This document shows positions 14,989 to 24,832 of a DNA stretch of 64,000 nucleotides, in pieces. The DNA is from CAVQZA01 sp963718355 (GTDB lineage: Bacteria > Actinomycetota > Thermoleophilia > Gaiellales > Gaiellaceae): assembly GCA_963718355.1 (NCBI GenBank), contig CAVQZA010000010.1, forward strand, positions 1 to 64,000. The letters run 5' to 3'. Position 1 is the stretch's first letter. Each line of letters starts with the position of its first letter. A model generated the notes under the pieces. The model made no database searches, was not told the DNA's origin, and worked only from the letters and a program-made list of their open reading frames with translations. The translations under genes and the position numbers were made by a program.

Positions 14989-17751
14989 GTGATGACCGAG
15001 AACTCCGAAGTGAGCGCGAGCGACTCTCCGGCGTGGTACGGGCTGGCTCCGGACGACGTGGCGAAGCGACTCGGCGTCGACCCTGCGCAGGGCCTCAGCG
15101 CCGCGAAGGCCGCTGAGTTGCTGCAGAAGAACGGGCCGAACGCCCTCCCTGCCGAAGCGGTGGAGCCCGAGTGGCAGCGGTTCCTGGGCCAGTACAAGAG
15201 CTACATGCAGATCATCCTCGTCGCGGCCGCAGTCGCGTCGATGGCGATCGGGCAGATCGCGACGGGAGTCGTCGTCCTGTTGATCACTGCGCTCAACGCG
15301 CTCGGGGGCATGCGCCAGCAGGGCAAGGCGGAGAGCGCCATGAACGCCCTGCAGTCGGAGCTCAAGGCGTCCGCGCGGGTTCGCCGCGACGGGGCGGAGG
15401 TGAAGATCGTCGCCGACCAGGTCGTCGTCGGCGACCTCGTGCTGCTCTCGGCGGGCGACAGCGTGTGCGCCGACGGGCGGATCGTCCAGGCGGCGTCGCT
15501 GCAGATCGACGAGTCCCAGCTGACCGGTGAAAGCGTGCCCGCGTCCAAGGACGCCGGTGTGATCACGGACCCGGAGCCGGGTCTCGGCGACCAGACGAAC
15601 ATGGCGTTCATGAACTCGCCCGTCACGCACGGGAGTGGCGTGATGATCGTCACCGGCACGGGCATCGACACCGAGGTGGGTCACATCTCCGGGATGCTGA
15701 AGTCGACCCCCACCCTGAAGACCCCGTTGACAGCGCAGCTGGACACGTTGACGCTCTGGATCGCCGGGGCCGCGGGCCTGACCATCGCGATCATGTTCGC
15801 GCTCGGGATCCACCGCGGCGAGTCGACCCAGACCATCTTCACGACCGCCATCGCACTGGCCCTGGCCGCCGTGCCGATGGCCATGCCGACGGTGCTGCAA
15901 GTGATCCTGTCGAAGGGATCCACGACTCTCGCCGCCCACGGCGCCGTCGTGAAGAGCCTCGCCTCGGTCGAGACCCTGGGCTCGACCTCCGCGATCAACT
16001 CGGACAAGACCGGAACCCTGACGATGAACCAGGTGACGGTCACCGAGGTAATCGACCCGACCGATCGCTACGCGATCACCGGGATGGGCTACGGCCTCGA
16101 CGGCGAGGTAGAGCACTCCGCCGGCAACACGAACACGATCGAGAACGCGATCCTGCCGTTCCTGGTCGCGAACGACGCGAAGCTCGTCGACGGCAAGGTC
16201 GTGGGCGATCCCACCGAGGGCGCGTTGCTCGTCCTCGGCCACAAGGCCCGGCTGGACGTCGAGGGCACCCAGGCGACCTATCCCCGGCTCGCGACACTGC
16301 CGTTCGACCCCACCTACAAGCTGATGGCCGTGTTCGCGAACGCCAAGGACGCATCCGGGAAGGCCGTCGTCCGGGCCTTCGTCAAGGGAGCCGGCCCAGC
16401 GGTGATCGGGCGGGCCGCGTCCGCCCTCGCCGACGGTAAGAGCGTCCCCTGGGGCGACGAACAGAACAAGCGGTCCAGCGAGGAGATGGATCGTCTCGGA
16501 GGCAAGGGCCTGCGTATCATGGTTGCGGCGACGCGCGACCTCGACCCGGCGGAGTTCGACCCGAACGGCGACCTGCTGTCGACGATGAAGGACCTACAGA
16601 TGACGGCGATGGTCGGCATGATCGATCCGCCGCGCGCCGAGTCGAAGGACGCGGTACGGGACGCCCAGTCCGCCAACATCCGCGTGCGGATGGTGACCGG
16701 CGACGACGTCGTCACCGGCGCTGCGATTGCAACCCAGCTCGGAATTCCCGGTGAGGCGATCCTCGGTGCGGACTTCGCAGCCCTGTCCGAGGAGGAGCGG
16801 CTGGCCCGCATCGACGCGATCGGCGTCGTGGGCCGGGTCGCGCCCGAGCACAAGGTGCTGATGGTGGACACCCTGCGGAAGAAGGGCGACGTCGTGGCCA
16901 TGACCGGAGACGGCGTGAACGACGCCCCGGCGATCAAGGCCGCCGACATCGGCATCGCGATGGGCACCGGCACGGAGGTCGCCAAGAACGCCGGCAAGAT
17001 GATCCTCACCGACGACAACTTCGCCACGATCGTGCAGGCCGTCTCCGAGGGTCGCAAGCTCTACGACAACATGCTCAAGTACATCCGCTTCATGCTCGTG
17101 GCGCTGGTGACATACATCGTGACGTTCCTCGCGGCGACCATCCTCAACATCGCCGGCGGGCAGCCGTTCTCGGCAGTTCAGATCCTCTGGATCAACTTCC
17201 TGATCACAGCCCCCGTCGGCATCGCGCTGGGCCTGGACAAGGCGACGCCGGGGCTGATGCTGCGCAGGCCGCGTCCGCGCAGCGCCTCGATCATGTCCCG
17301 TTCCGTCATCACGACGGTCGGCCTCGTCGGCGTCTTCATGTCCGCCGCGATCGACCTGCTGATCGTGTTCGGGAAGGACCACGACCACAGCGTCGCGATC
17401 GGGAGCACGATGGGACTCGTGGCGTTCTCCCTGATGCTCGTGGTCGCCGCGTTCGAGTGCCGCGACGAGACCGGGTCGATCTTCCGCATGGAGACGCTCG
17501 ACAACAACGTCGTCAACGTCACCATGCTGATCGAGATCGCTCTCGCGCTCCTGATCGTCCGGGGCGGCGTCCTGACCTCGCTGCTCGGCACCCAGACCCT
17601 CACGGGCAGGCAATGGTTGATCGGCGCCATTCCCGCCGTCCTGCTACTCATCCTCTGGGAGGCCGGCAAGCTGATCGCCCGGCGCGCAGCAGGGAGCACG
17701 CCGGCGGCGGTACCCGCGGAGGCGACGCCCACCGAGGTAGCCGCCGCGTGA
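14989..17751 (+). CDS. P-type proton-translocating ATPase (plasma-membrane H+-ATPase type)
   Basis: 920 residues from GTG 14989 (ATG at 14992 follows). Cation-ATPase N-domain at 18-85; actuator TGES at about 179; phosphorylation DKTGT at 339; KGAxxxxx-type nucleotide loop FVKGAGPAVI; hinge TGDGVNDAPA at about 638; about ten membrane helices. Overall plan and the absence of Ca/Mg-pump cytoplasmic inserts fit class IIIA proton pumps. Acts in the cytoplasmic membrane, ATP-driven proton export. Follows ppk2 closely. Intact, in contrast to the second P-type ATPase at 54.4 kb. Confidence 0.88.
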   Translation: MMTENSEVSASDSPAWYGLAPDDVAKRLGVDPAQGLSAAKAAELLQKNGPNALPAEAVEPEWQRFLGQYKSYMQIILVAAAVASMAIGQIATGVVVLLITALNALGGMRQQGKAESAMNALQSELKASARVRRDGAEVKIVADQVVVGDLVLLSAGDSVCADGRIVQAASLQIDESQLTGESVPASKDAGVITDPEPGLGDQTNMAFMNSPVTHGSGVMIVTGTGIDTEVGHISGMLKSTPTLKTPLTAQLDTLTLWIAGAAGLTIAIMFALGIHRGESTQTIFTTAIALALAAVPMAMPTVLQVILSKGSTTLAAHGAVVKSLASVETLGSTSAINSDKTGTLTMNQVTVTEVIDPTDRYAITGMGYGLDGEVEHSAGNTNTIENAILPFLVANDAKLVDGKVVGDPTEGALLVLGHKARLDVEGTQATYPRLATLPFDPTYKLMAVFANAKDASGKAVVRAFVKGAGPAVIGRAASALADGKSVPWGDEQNKRSSEEMDRLGGKGLRIMVAATRDLDPAEFDPNGDLLSTMKDLQMTAMVGMIDPPRAESKDAVRDAQSANIRVRMVTGDDVVTGAAIATQLGIPGEAILGADFAALSEEERLARIDAIGVVGRVAPEHKVLMVDTLRKKGDVVAMTGDGVNDAPAIKAADIGIAMGTGTEVAKNAGKMILTDDNFATIVQAVSEGRKLYDNMLKYIRFMLVALVTYIVTFLAATILNIAGGQPFSAVQILWINFLITAPVGIALGLDKATPGLMLRRPRPRSASIMSRSVITTVGLVGVFMSAAIDLLIVFGKDHDHSVAIGSTMGLVAFSLMLVVAAFECRDETGSIFRMETLDNNVVNVTMLIEIALALLIVRGGVLTSLLGTQTLTGRQWLIGAIPAVLLLILWEAGKLIARRAAGSTPAAVPAEATPTEVAAA

Positions 17752-18279
17752 CACCGGGAACGCTCCCCGTGCCGGCAAGGCCTGAGCAGGTACGCGCGCG
17801 TGCGCGTCGCCCGCCTGAAGGGCAGGGCGAGCACGAAGGCGACCGTGATGGGAAGCACTCACCAAGCGCGGAGGTGGCTCATGCGCCGGCTCCTGCGGCA
17901 AGCGCTGCGATGCGGGTCGACCTGTTCCGGCGCTGGCTCGACGAGGGCGCGTCCGAGTAGCGCACGTCGACGGTTCCGCGACCGGGTTGCCGGAGCTGGT
18001 CGTGAATCCCGAACACGTCGATCTTGCGCGAAGCGGACGACCTTCGGCGCCGGTTGGACAGGCTCTCGACAGTTCCCCAAAGTCAGCGCCACCCTCCGCT
18101 AAAGTAGCGGGTTGCCGCGCGCGGGCGGGGGGCGGTTTCGGCCTATCCATCGAGGGACGGTTCCGTCTCAAGGTGGGGGGCACCTCAGCCGATGCACGCT
18201 GAATGCGGCGGGGGCTGACTCACAGTTCGCTCGTATGCATGCACCGCGCCGGAAGGCGCCCAAACAGGGAGAAGCACTC
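17752..18279. other. Gene-free leader region of the surface operon
   Basis: No supported gene. A 16-codon frame near 17913-17960 (MRVDLFRRWLDEG) lacks a clear ribosome site and I do not call it. A 5-bp hairpin CCGCT/AGCGG lies at 18096-18110, followed by a G-rich stretch and a paired CAGCC/GGCTG about 60 nt before the next gene. The promoter of the surface operon, and perhaps a structured leader, must be here. Confidence 0.4.
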
Positions 18280-18732
18280 ATGACTCGAGGTAAGAAGCGC
18301 GCGTTGATCGTGGCCGCGGTGGCTGTGGTAGCGCTCGTCTCGGCGATCGCCGGGTACGCGTACTGGAGCACGACCGGCTCGGGCACGGGCACGGCGACGG
18401 CCGGCACGACGGTCGCGTTGACGCTCCACGGCACCGTCCCGGCCGGGATCTACCCGGGCGGCTCGAAGACCGTGACGCTCACGGCCGACAACACGAACCC
18501 CGGCAGCGTCCGCGTGGGCACCGTCACGCTCGCGAGCGTCAGCGTCGACGCAGGCCACGTCGGCTGCGTGACCGCGGACTTCACGATGCCGGCCGTAGCG
18601 GAGAACGTCGAGATCGCGAACGGCACGGGGCTCGCCTTGCCGAACCCCGGCACCCTGTCGATGGCTGACACCGGTGTCTCGCAGGACCTCTGCAAGGGCG
18701 CAACGCTGACCCTGAACCTGACGAGCAACTAG
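18280..18732 (+). CDS. Surface protein with SipW-type signal segment (1)
   Basis: 150 residues, ATG at 18280 after AGGGAGAAG. N-terminus KKRALIVAAVAVVALVSAIA then GYAYWSTTGSG resembles SipW-dependent signal peptides of TasA/camelysin-type fibre proteins. The mature part is one beta-rich domain with two Cys about 100 residues apart from each other's neighbours (HVGCVTADF; DLCKGATLTLNL) likely forming a disulfide. First of four surface genes. No SipW peptidase is in the window. Confidence 0.7.
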   Translation: MTRGKKRALIVAAVAVVALVSAIAGYAYWSTTGSGTGTATAGTTVALTLHGTVPAGIYPGGSKTVTLTADNTNPGSVRVGTVTLASVSVDAGHVGCVTADFTMPAVAENVEIANGTGLALPNPGTLSMADTGVSQDLCKGATLTLNLTSN

Positions 18733-18764
18733 CCCTCCGAGGGCGCCAGTAGGAACGGTTCGCA

Positions 18765-19244
18765 ATGCATGCGAGTAAGCGTCGGCCTGCGGTGATCGCC
18801 CTTGTGGCGATCACCGCGGCCGTCGTTACCGGCGCTGCAGCCGCCTACTGGATCGCGCTCGGAAACGGCTCGAATGCAAGCCAGGCCGGCACTGTGGCCG
18901 CGTTGACGATCAATCCCGGGACGACGAACACCCCGCTGTATCCCGGCGGCGCGGCCGACGTCGCTCTTTCGATCGTGAACAGCAATCCCGGGAGGATCTT
19001 CGTCGGCTCGCTCCTCCTCGACACGAGCCAGGGCACGAACGGCTTCGCGGTAGACGGCGGACACTCCGGCTGCAACCTCGCCGCGCTCTCGTACACGACC
19101 CAGACGAACGGCGGCGCGGGCTGGTCGGCCGCCGGGAGCGCCACGACGCCGATCGACCTCCCCGGTGCGGTGGCACTGTCCACGGCCGCGGTCTCCGCGT
19201 GCCAGGGAGCACAGCTCACGGTCTATCTCAAGGTCGGCCCATGA
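18765..19244 (+). CDS. Surface protein with SipW-type signal segment (2)
   Basis: 159 residues. Signal segment VIALVAITAAVVTGAAAAYW then a Gly/Asn stretch, as in gene 1. The mature domain has the same plan (LYPGGAADVALSIVNSNPG; HSGCNLAAL; SACQGAQLTVYL), so genes 1 and 2 are paralogues. 32 nt after gene 1; its TGA overlaps the next ATG. Confidence 0.7.
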   Translation: MHASKRRPAVIALVAITAAVVTGAAAAYWIALGNGSNASQAGTVAALTINPGTTNTPLYPGGAADVALSIVNSNPGRIFVGSLLLDTSQGTNGFAVDGGHSGCNLAALSYTTQTNGGAGWSAAGSATTPIDLPGAVALSTAAVSACQGAQLTVYLKVGP

Positions 19245-20518
19245 GGGGTCGAACCGTGGTCCTAGCGACGTGTTTCGGCATCGCGTGCGTCGCCACGGCG
19301 CAGGGTCTCGGCGCCTTTCAGCGCGGGTCCGGGCCTCCCAAGCCGTTGATCACCGACGCCCCGATCCGGCCGACGGTGACCACCTCCGCGACCTTCGGCT
19401 TTGCAGGGCTGGCGAACTCCTTCGAGTGCAGTCTCGACGGCGCGGCCTTCAAGACGTGCTCGAGCCCGACGACCTATCGCGGGCTCCAGCTCGGAACGCA
19501 TACGTTCAGGGTTCGCGGCCGTGACGCGGCCGGCGACACAGGCGATGCCGCCGAATACACGTGGCGGATCGTCGCTCCGGCGGACTCAACCGTGCCCGCC
19601 GGGACCGTGCCGCGACCGGTGATGATCACCGTGCCGGTCAAGCCGTGGGTCTCGCGGCGGGCGACCTTCTCGTGGGGGAGCCGGGGTGCACCGTCGTCCC
19701 AGTGCGAGCTCGACGGGGCGAGGTGGGGAACCTGCGTGTCGCCGAAGTCGTATAGCGGCCTCGCGCTCGGCAAGCACGTCTTCCACGTGCGCGGCGTCGA
19801 CGGCTCCAAGCACAGCACAACCAACGAGTTCACCTGGACGATCAGCTCGGGCGAGCCGCCCTCGCCGCCGGAGATCACCGGCGGGCCTGATCAGGACACG
19901 ATCTCGACGGAGGCGGTCTTCACCTTCGACGTCCCCGAGGGGATGCAGTTCCAGTGCATGCTCGACGGCGGCGGCTGGCAGGCGTGCACGAGCCCGGCGA
20001 TCTACGTCGGTCTCGCGCCCGGGAGCCACACCTTCTGCACACGCTCGATCGGGCCGAACGGCGTCCCGAGCCTGCCGTCCTGCATAACGTGGGTGATCCA
20101 CGGCGTCGACAACGCGCCCACCGCGCAGACTCCGGCCCCGACTCCCCCGACGCCGCCCGCGGGCACGTTCACGATCACGGGCGACCTGCCCGGCCTGCTC
20201 GCGCCCGGCATCGGCGGGACCGTGCCTGTCACGATCACGAACCCGTTCTCCTTCCCGCTCACCGTCACGGATCTCGTGACGACGGTCGACTCGGGGAGCA
20301 GCAACGCGGGCTGCGACGGCGCCTTGAATCTCGACGTCACTCAGTCGAACCTGGCGGGCGGCGCGGTCTCTGTCGTCGTCCCGGCCTCGGGCTCGGTCGT
20401 CCTACCGGCGCAGGGCGCCACGGCGCCGGTCGTGACGATGCTCGACCTCGCGACGAGCCAGGACGACTGCAAGGGCGCCGACTTCACGCTCTCCTACGCC
20501 GCGATGGGGACCGGATGA
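19241..20518 (+). CDS. Secreted protein with three Ig-like FECSLDG repeats
   Basis: 425 residues, ATG at 19241 overlapping the upstream stop. Signal peptide 1-25. Three repeats of about 85-95 residues follow, each with F-x-C-x-L-D-G, C-x-S-P-x-x-Y-x-G-L and G-x-H-x-F (at about 60, 155 and 245). A Pro/Thr linker (about 290-305) leads to a C-terminal domain related to gene products 1 and 2 (AGCDGALNLDVTQ; DDCKGADFTLSYA). Such repeats are common on thermoleophilian cell surfaces. Likely wall or fibre component. Confidence 0.75.
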   Translation: MRGRTVVLATCFGIACVATAQGLGAFQRGSGPPKPLITDAPIRPTVTTSATFGFAGLANSFECSLDGAAFKTCSSPTTYRGLQLGTHTFRVRGRDAAGDTGDAAEYTWRIVAPADSTVPAGTVPRPVMITVPVKPWVSRRATFSWGSRGAPSSQCELDGARWGTCVSPKSYSGLALGKHVFHVRGVDGSKHSTTNEFTWTISSGEPPSPPEITGGPDQDTISTEAVFTFDVPEGMQFQCMLDGGGWQACTSPAIYVGLAPGSHTFCTRSIGPNGVPSLPSCITWVIHGVDNAPTAQTPAPTPPTPPAGTFTITGDLPGLLAPGIGGTVPVTITNPFSFPLTVTDLVTTVDSGSSNAGCDGALNLDVTQSNLAGGAVSVVVPASGSVVLPAQGATAPVVTMLDLATSQDDCKGADFTLSYAAMGTG

Positions 20519-23500
20519 GGCGTCGCGTCGTCCTCTTCGGCATCGCACTCGCCGCCGCCGGCGGCTACGCCGCGCGCCGTGAGGCGCAACGGCAACGGCG
20601 TGCAGCCGCCAAGCTTCCGCCTACGCCCGTCGTCGAGGCGAACGTCGACGTCGCCGTCATCCCGCAGGTTGCGCCGCGCGTCCGCCGGCCGCGCGCGGGC
20701 CGGCGCTTCGTCGTGGTCGTCGGCGCCGTGCTCGCGCTCGGCCTCGGCGCCGCGGGCGCCTACGCGTACTGGACGTCGACCTCCTCGTCCGGGAGCAACG
20801 GGCGCGGCGACATCGGCGCGCTCGGCCAGGGCGCAACGCCGTCGGTGTCGGTCGCCGGCCGCACCGTGACCGTGAGCTGGGCCCAGACGCTCGTCTCCGG
20901 CTCGCCGCTCGGCTCGCTCGCCTCCGGCGGCTACACCGTGCGCCGCTACGCGCAGAGTGCGCCCGGGACGCCGATCACCCCCGGCACCGCCTGCTCGGGC
21001 TCGATCACCGGCTCGGCCAATCCGCTCTCGTGCGCGGAGACGGCGCTCACCACCGGGCGCTGGCTCTATACCGCGACGCCGACCTACTTCCTCTGGACCG
21101 GTACCGAGAGCGCGCAGAGCGCTGCCGCGACGGTCGTGCCCGACGCGCCGACCTCCTTGACGCTGACAAACGGCGGCGGCACCGGCAGCGCCTTCGTCAA
21201 CGCCGCGAACGCCGCCTCGCTCTCGTTCAACGTCGTGCTGCCGTCGACCTCGCTCGCGAGCGACACCGTACACCTGTCAGTCAGCGACGGCACGACCACG
21301 ATCAACGCCACGACGCAGGCGGGAATCGCGGGCGGCGGCACACGGAACTTCACAGGCGTCAACGCCTCGACCCTCGCCGACGGCACGCTCACGATCAGCG
21401 CCTGGTCGACGAGCACCTACGGCGACGCGGGCGCGACGACCTCGATCACGCGCACCAAGGACGTGGTGGCGCCGACGCTGTCCTCGATGATCACCGGTGA
21501 CACCGGCGGCGTCGCGGGCAAGCTCGACCAGGTCACGGTCAACTTTTCCGAGCCACTTGCGGCCTACACGGCCGGGAACACGCCCTGGACGCTCGCGAAC
21601 GTGCCGAGCGCGGGCACGCTCGCAAGCGTGGCGGTCTCGGGCTCGACGGCGACGCTGACGGTCACCGAGGGCGCGGGGGCGATCAGCACCGTCGTGGGCT
21701 CCTTCACCGTCGCGCTCGCGACGAACGCGACGGGCATCCGCGATCCCGCCGGCAACCTCGCGACCTTCGCAGCCACGGCGCCGAGCGACGGCATCGCGCC
21801 GGTGCGCACCGCCATGGTGATGCAGGACGTGAACGGCAACGGCAAGGTCGACCAGGTCACGGTCACGTTCAGCGAGACCCTCGCCTCCTCGACGAACACC
21901 GCGCAGTGGGCGCTCGCGAACGTGCCGAGCGGCGGCACCCTGGCGAGCGTGTCGACCTCGGGAGCGGTCGCGACCCTGACGGTCACCGAGGGCGCGGGCG
22001 CGCCCGACACCTCGGTCGGCAGCTTCGCACTTGCGCTCGCGACGAACGCCGCCGGCATCCGCGACGCCAGCGGCAATCAGTCGTCGTTCGCGGCCACGGC
22101 ACCCACCGACGGGGCCAAGCCGGCGCTCGTCTCGATGACGATGCAGGACACCAACGCCAACGGCAAGGTCGATCACGTCGTCGCGGTGTTCTCGGAGACG
22201 CTGGCGGCCTACACGGCCGGGAATGCGCCGTGGACGCTCGCGAACGTGCCGAGCGCGGGCACCATCTCGAGCGTCGCCGTGTCGGGGACGACGGCGACCC
22301 TCACGCTCACCGAGGGCGCGGGCGCGGCGAACACCGCGGTCGGCAGCTTCACGGTCGCGCTCGCGACGAGCGCCACAGGGATCCGCGACGCGGCGGCCAA
22401 CCTCTCGACCTTCGCAGCCACGTCGCCGGCCGACGGCGCCGCGCCGGTGCGCACGGCGATGGTGATGCAGGACACGAACGCCAACGGCCGCATCGATCAC
22501 GTCGCGATGACGTTCAGCGAAACCCTCGCCTCGTCGACCGACACCACGTCGTGGACGCTCGCAAATGTGCCGAGCGGCGGCACGCTGGCGAGCGTCGCGA
22601 CCTCGGGCGCCGTCGCGACGCTGACCTTCAACGAGGGCGCCGGCGCGCAGGACACATCGGTCGGCAGCTTCACCGTCGCACTCGCGACGAACGCCGCCGG
22701 CATCCGCGACGCGGCCGCGAATCTCTCGTCGTTCACGGCGGCCGCTCCGACCGACGGCGCCGCGCCCGTGCTCGTCTCGATGACGATGCAGGACACGAAT
22801 GCCAACGGCAAGGTCGACCACGTCGCGGCTGTGTTCTCCGAGACGCTCGCCTCCTCGACGCTGACGACGCAGTGGGCGCTGGCGAACACGCCGAGCGCCG
22901 GCACGCTCGCGAGCGTCGCGACGGCGACGAACACCGCGACGTTGACGATCACCGAGGGTGCAGGCGCCGCGGACACCGCCGTCAACAGCTTCACGCTCGC
23001 GCTCACGGCCGGCGCGACCGGAATCCGCGACGCGACCGGCAACCAGTCGAGCTTCGCCGCGACCGCGCCCGCCGACGGCGCGGCGCCGGTTCGCACCGCA
23101 ATGCTGATGCAGGACATCGACGCGAATGGCAAGGTCGACCAGGTCTCGGTCACCTTCAGCGAACCGCTCGCCTCCTCGACGAACACCGCGCAGTGGACGC
23201 TTGCGAACGTCCCGAGCGGCGGCACGTTCGCGAGCGTGTCGACCTCCGGAGCGGTCGCGACGCTCGCGATCAGCGAAGGCGCGGGCGCCGCGAACACCGC
23301 CGTCGGGACGATGACCGTCGCGCTCGCGGCGAACGCGGCCGGCATCCGCGACGCCGCCGGGAATCAGTCCTCGTTCGCAGCGGCGGCTCCGACCGACGGC
23401 GCGAAGCCCGTCCTCGTGACGATGACGATGACGGACACCAACACCAACGGCCGGGTCGACCACGTCGCTGCGGTGTTCTCGGAGACGCTGGTGTCGACGA

Positions 23501-24174
23501 CGCTGACGACGCAGTGGGCGCTCGCGAATACGCCGAGCGCCGGCTCGCTCGCGAGCGTGGCGACGGCGACGACGACGGCGACGCTGACACTGACCGAGGG
23601 CGCCGGCTCCCAGGACACCTCCGTGGGCAGCTTCACGCTCGCGCTCACCGCCAGCGCGACCGGGATCCGGGACGCCGCCGGCAACCAGTCCAGTTTCTCG
23701 GCAACCGCTCCGCTCGACGGCGCCAAGCCCGTGCCTGTCTCGATCGCGACGTCGGTTCCCGGCACGACCGCCGGGCTGATGCAGGTCGGCGACGCTCTGG
23801 CCATCACGTTCAGCGAGCCGATTCTCGCCTCGAGCGTCCCCGGCACGACGACGATCACCGAGACGGATCCGAACGGTGGCGGGAACGACACCCTGACCAT
23901 CACAGGCCTGACCAGCGGAGCGGACGGGCTCGGCGCCAACACCTACATCAATACGAACAACACGAGCGCCGCCTTTGCGTCGAGCACGCTCGGGGTGTCG
24001 GGCGCGACGGTGACGGCGACGGTCGCGGGCGCGTGTACGGGCACCTGCACGGGCGGCAACATCACGGCCGGCCAGGGTGCGTTCGCGTTCACTCCGGCCG
24101 CGACGATCACCGACGCCGCCGGCAACACCGCGGCGGCCAGCCTCACCACCGTGGCGACCTTCCGCGTCTTCTAG
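20515..24174 (+). CDS. 1219-residue surface protein with seven tandem repeats
   Basis: ATG at 20515 overlaps the previous stop. Two hydrophobic segments lie near residues 5-18 and 65-84; the second ends in AYAYWTST, the SipW-type signature shared with the genes before it. A fibronectin-like region (about 100-320) precedes seven repeats of 107-109 residues, each with QD-x-N-x-N-G-K-V-D-H/Q-V, F-S-E-T-L, W-x-L-A-N, G-T-L-A-S-V, TEGAG and GIRDxxGN, the plan of SwmB-like calcium-binding Ig domains. A divergent last domain ends the protein. Probably a long stalk or adhesin; no LPxTG or other anchor is seen. Confidence 0.8.
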   Translation: MRRRVVLFGIALAAAGGYAARREAQRQRRAAAKLPPTPVVEANVDVAVIPQVAPRVRRPRAGRRFVVVVGAVLALGLGAAGAYAYWTSTSSSGSNGRGDIGALGQGATPSVSVAGRTVTVSWAQTLVSGSPLGSLASGGYTVRRYAQSAPGTPITPGTACSGSITGSANPLSCAETALTTGRWLYTATPTYFLWTGTESAQSAAATVVPDAPTSLTLTNGGGTGSAFVNAANAASLSFNVVLPSTSLASDTVHLSVSDGTTTINATTQAGIAGGGTRNFTGVNASTLADGTLTISAWSTSTYGDAGATTSITRTKDVVAPTLSSMITGDTGGVAGKLDQVTVNFSEPLAAYTAGNTPWTLANVPSAGTLASVAVSGSTATLTVTEGAGAISTVVGSFTVALATNATGIRDPAGNLATFAATAPSDGIAPVRTAMVMQDVNGNGKVDQVTVTFSETLASSTNTAQWALANVPSGGTLASVSTSGAVATLTVTEGAGAPDTSVGSFALALATNAAGIRDASGNQSSFAATAPTDGAKPALVSMTMQDTNANGKVDHVVAVFSETLAAYTAGNAPWTLANVPSAGTISSVAVSGTTATLTLTEGAGAANTAVGSFTVALATSATGIRDAAANLSTFAATSPADGAAPVRTAMVMQDTNANGRIDHVAMTFSETLASSTDTTSWTLANVPSGGTLASVATSGAVATLTFNEGAGAQDTSVGSFTVALATNAAGIRDAAANLSSFTAAAPTDGAAPVLVSMTMQDTNANGKVDHVAAVFSETLASSTLTTQWALANTPSAGTLASVATATNTATLTITEGAGAADTAVNSFTLALTAGATGIRDATGNQSSFAATAPADGAAPVRTAMLMQDIDANGKVDQVSVTFSEPLASSTNTAQWTLANVPSGGTFASVSTSGAVATLAISEGAGAANTAVGTMTVALAANAAGIRDAAGNQSSFAAAAPTDGAKPVLVTMTMTDTNTNGRVDHVAAVFSETLVSTTLTTQWALANTPSAGSLASVATATTTATLTLTEGAGSQDTSVGSFTLALTASATGIRDAAGNQSSFSATAPLDGAKPVPVSIATSVPGTTAGLMQVGDALAITFSEPILASSVPGTTTITETDPNGGGNDTLTITGLTSGADGLGANTYINTNNTSAAFASSTLGVSGATVTATVAGACTGTCTGGNITAGQGAFAFTPAATITDAAGNTAAASLTTVATFRVF
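21472..23727 (+). repeat. Seven tandem repeats of about 321 bp
   Basis: Unit starts, aligned on the same Pro codon, are 21472, 21799, 22120, 22444, 22765, 23086 and 23407, the next domain starting at 23728: spacings 327, 321, 324, 321, 321, 321, 321 bp. Units 2, 4 and 6 share PVRTAM and SSTxT; units 3, 5 and 7 share LVxMTM; 1 and 3 share AYTAGNxPWTL. So the array grew by duplication of a two-unit block. Confidence 0.85.
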
Positions 24175-24183
24175 GTCGCGGGC

Positions 24184-24831
24184 TCAGCCCGTGTCGCCGG
24201 CCCGGTCACGGTGCTCGTGACGGTGGCTGAGCCATCTCTGCTGGGCGGGGTAGGTGGCCAGGGCGAGGATGACGCCCGCGATGAGTGCGCCGGCGAGGAG
24301 GGCGCGTCTGCTGCGGGCTCCGGCCACGACCTCCCCGGCGTTGCGACGCCAGTCTGCGGAGCCGTCTCGAAGCACACGGGTCAGGTATGCGAGGACATGG
24401 ACGATCATCAGGACACCCCAGCCGATGAAGCTGAGCGTGTGCACGGTCCGGAGCGATCCGCCGCCGTGGCCGACAAGGAGCAGTCCGACTCCGCTTCCGA
24501 AGAGCGTCAGTGTCGTTGCGACGAGCAGCGGGGCGAGCACGCGCAGGAGCGGGCTCGGAGGGCCTTCGAGCCTGTAGGGCTTGTTGCCTGAGTAGTAGCG
24601 GAAGAATCGCCAGCCCGTGCTGCCGAGCTTCAGCGCCACCGGTGGGAGGAGCAGGAGCCCGAGGAAGATGTGGACGGGGAGATACGAGTGCAGCGCCAAC
24701 GTCGTCAACGTCTCCACGGCGAGGAGGACGAGGAGGACGAGCCCGGCCGATGACGTGAGCCGCTCATTCCCGAGCGGACCCCAGGCGCGGGCGACGATGC
24801 GCCACCCGCGTCGTGACGGAATCGTGGGCAT
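24184..24831 (-). CDS. Membrane protein, cytochrome b561-like
   Basis: 215 residues with five hydrophobic segments (about 25-45, 48-68, 100-122, 130-150, 176-196). Conserved-looking His in YLPVHIFLGLLLL and in TVHTLSFIGWGVLMIVHVLA lie inside helices, as needed for bis-haem ligation in the b561/ferric-reductase-like group. Likely a membrane electron carrier. It starts 1 nt from the stop of the broken dehydrogenase gene and ends the aromatic operon. Confidence 0.6.
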   Translation of the reverse strand: MPTIPSRRGWRIVARAWGPLGNERLTSSAGLVLLVLLAVETLTTLALHSYLPVHIFLGLLLLPPVALKLGSTGWRFFRYYSGNKPYRLEGPPSPLLRVLAPLLVATTLTLFGSGVGLLLVGHGGGSLRTVHTLSFIGWGVLMIVHVLAYLTRVLRDGSADWRRNAGEVVAGARSRRALLAGALIAGVILALATYPAQQRWLSHRHEHRDRAGDTG

Positions 24832-24832
24832 G

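Noticed and set aside
17800..17960. Small protein ending FRRWLDEGASE
   Set aside because: No ribosome site, overlaps nothing recognisable and the frame is open by GC bias.
18100..18279. Riboswitch (cyclic dinucleotide type) in the leader of the surface operon
   Set aside because: G-rich and partly paired, but conserved cores of the c-di-GMP and c-di-AMP classes are not present.
21472..23727. CRISPR-like array
   Set aside because: Repeats are 321 bp, contiguous, in frame and encode protein domains; no spacers.
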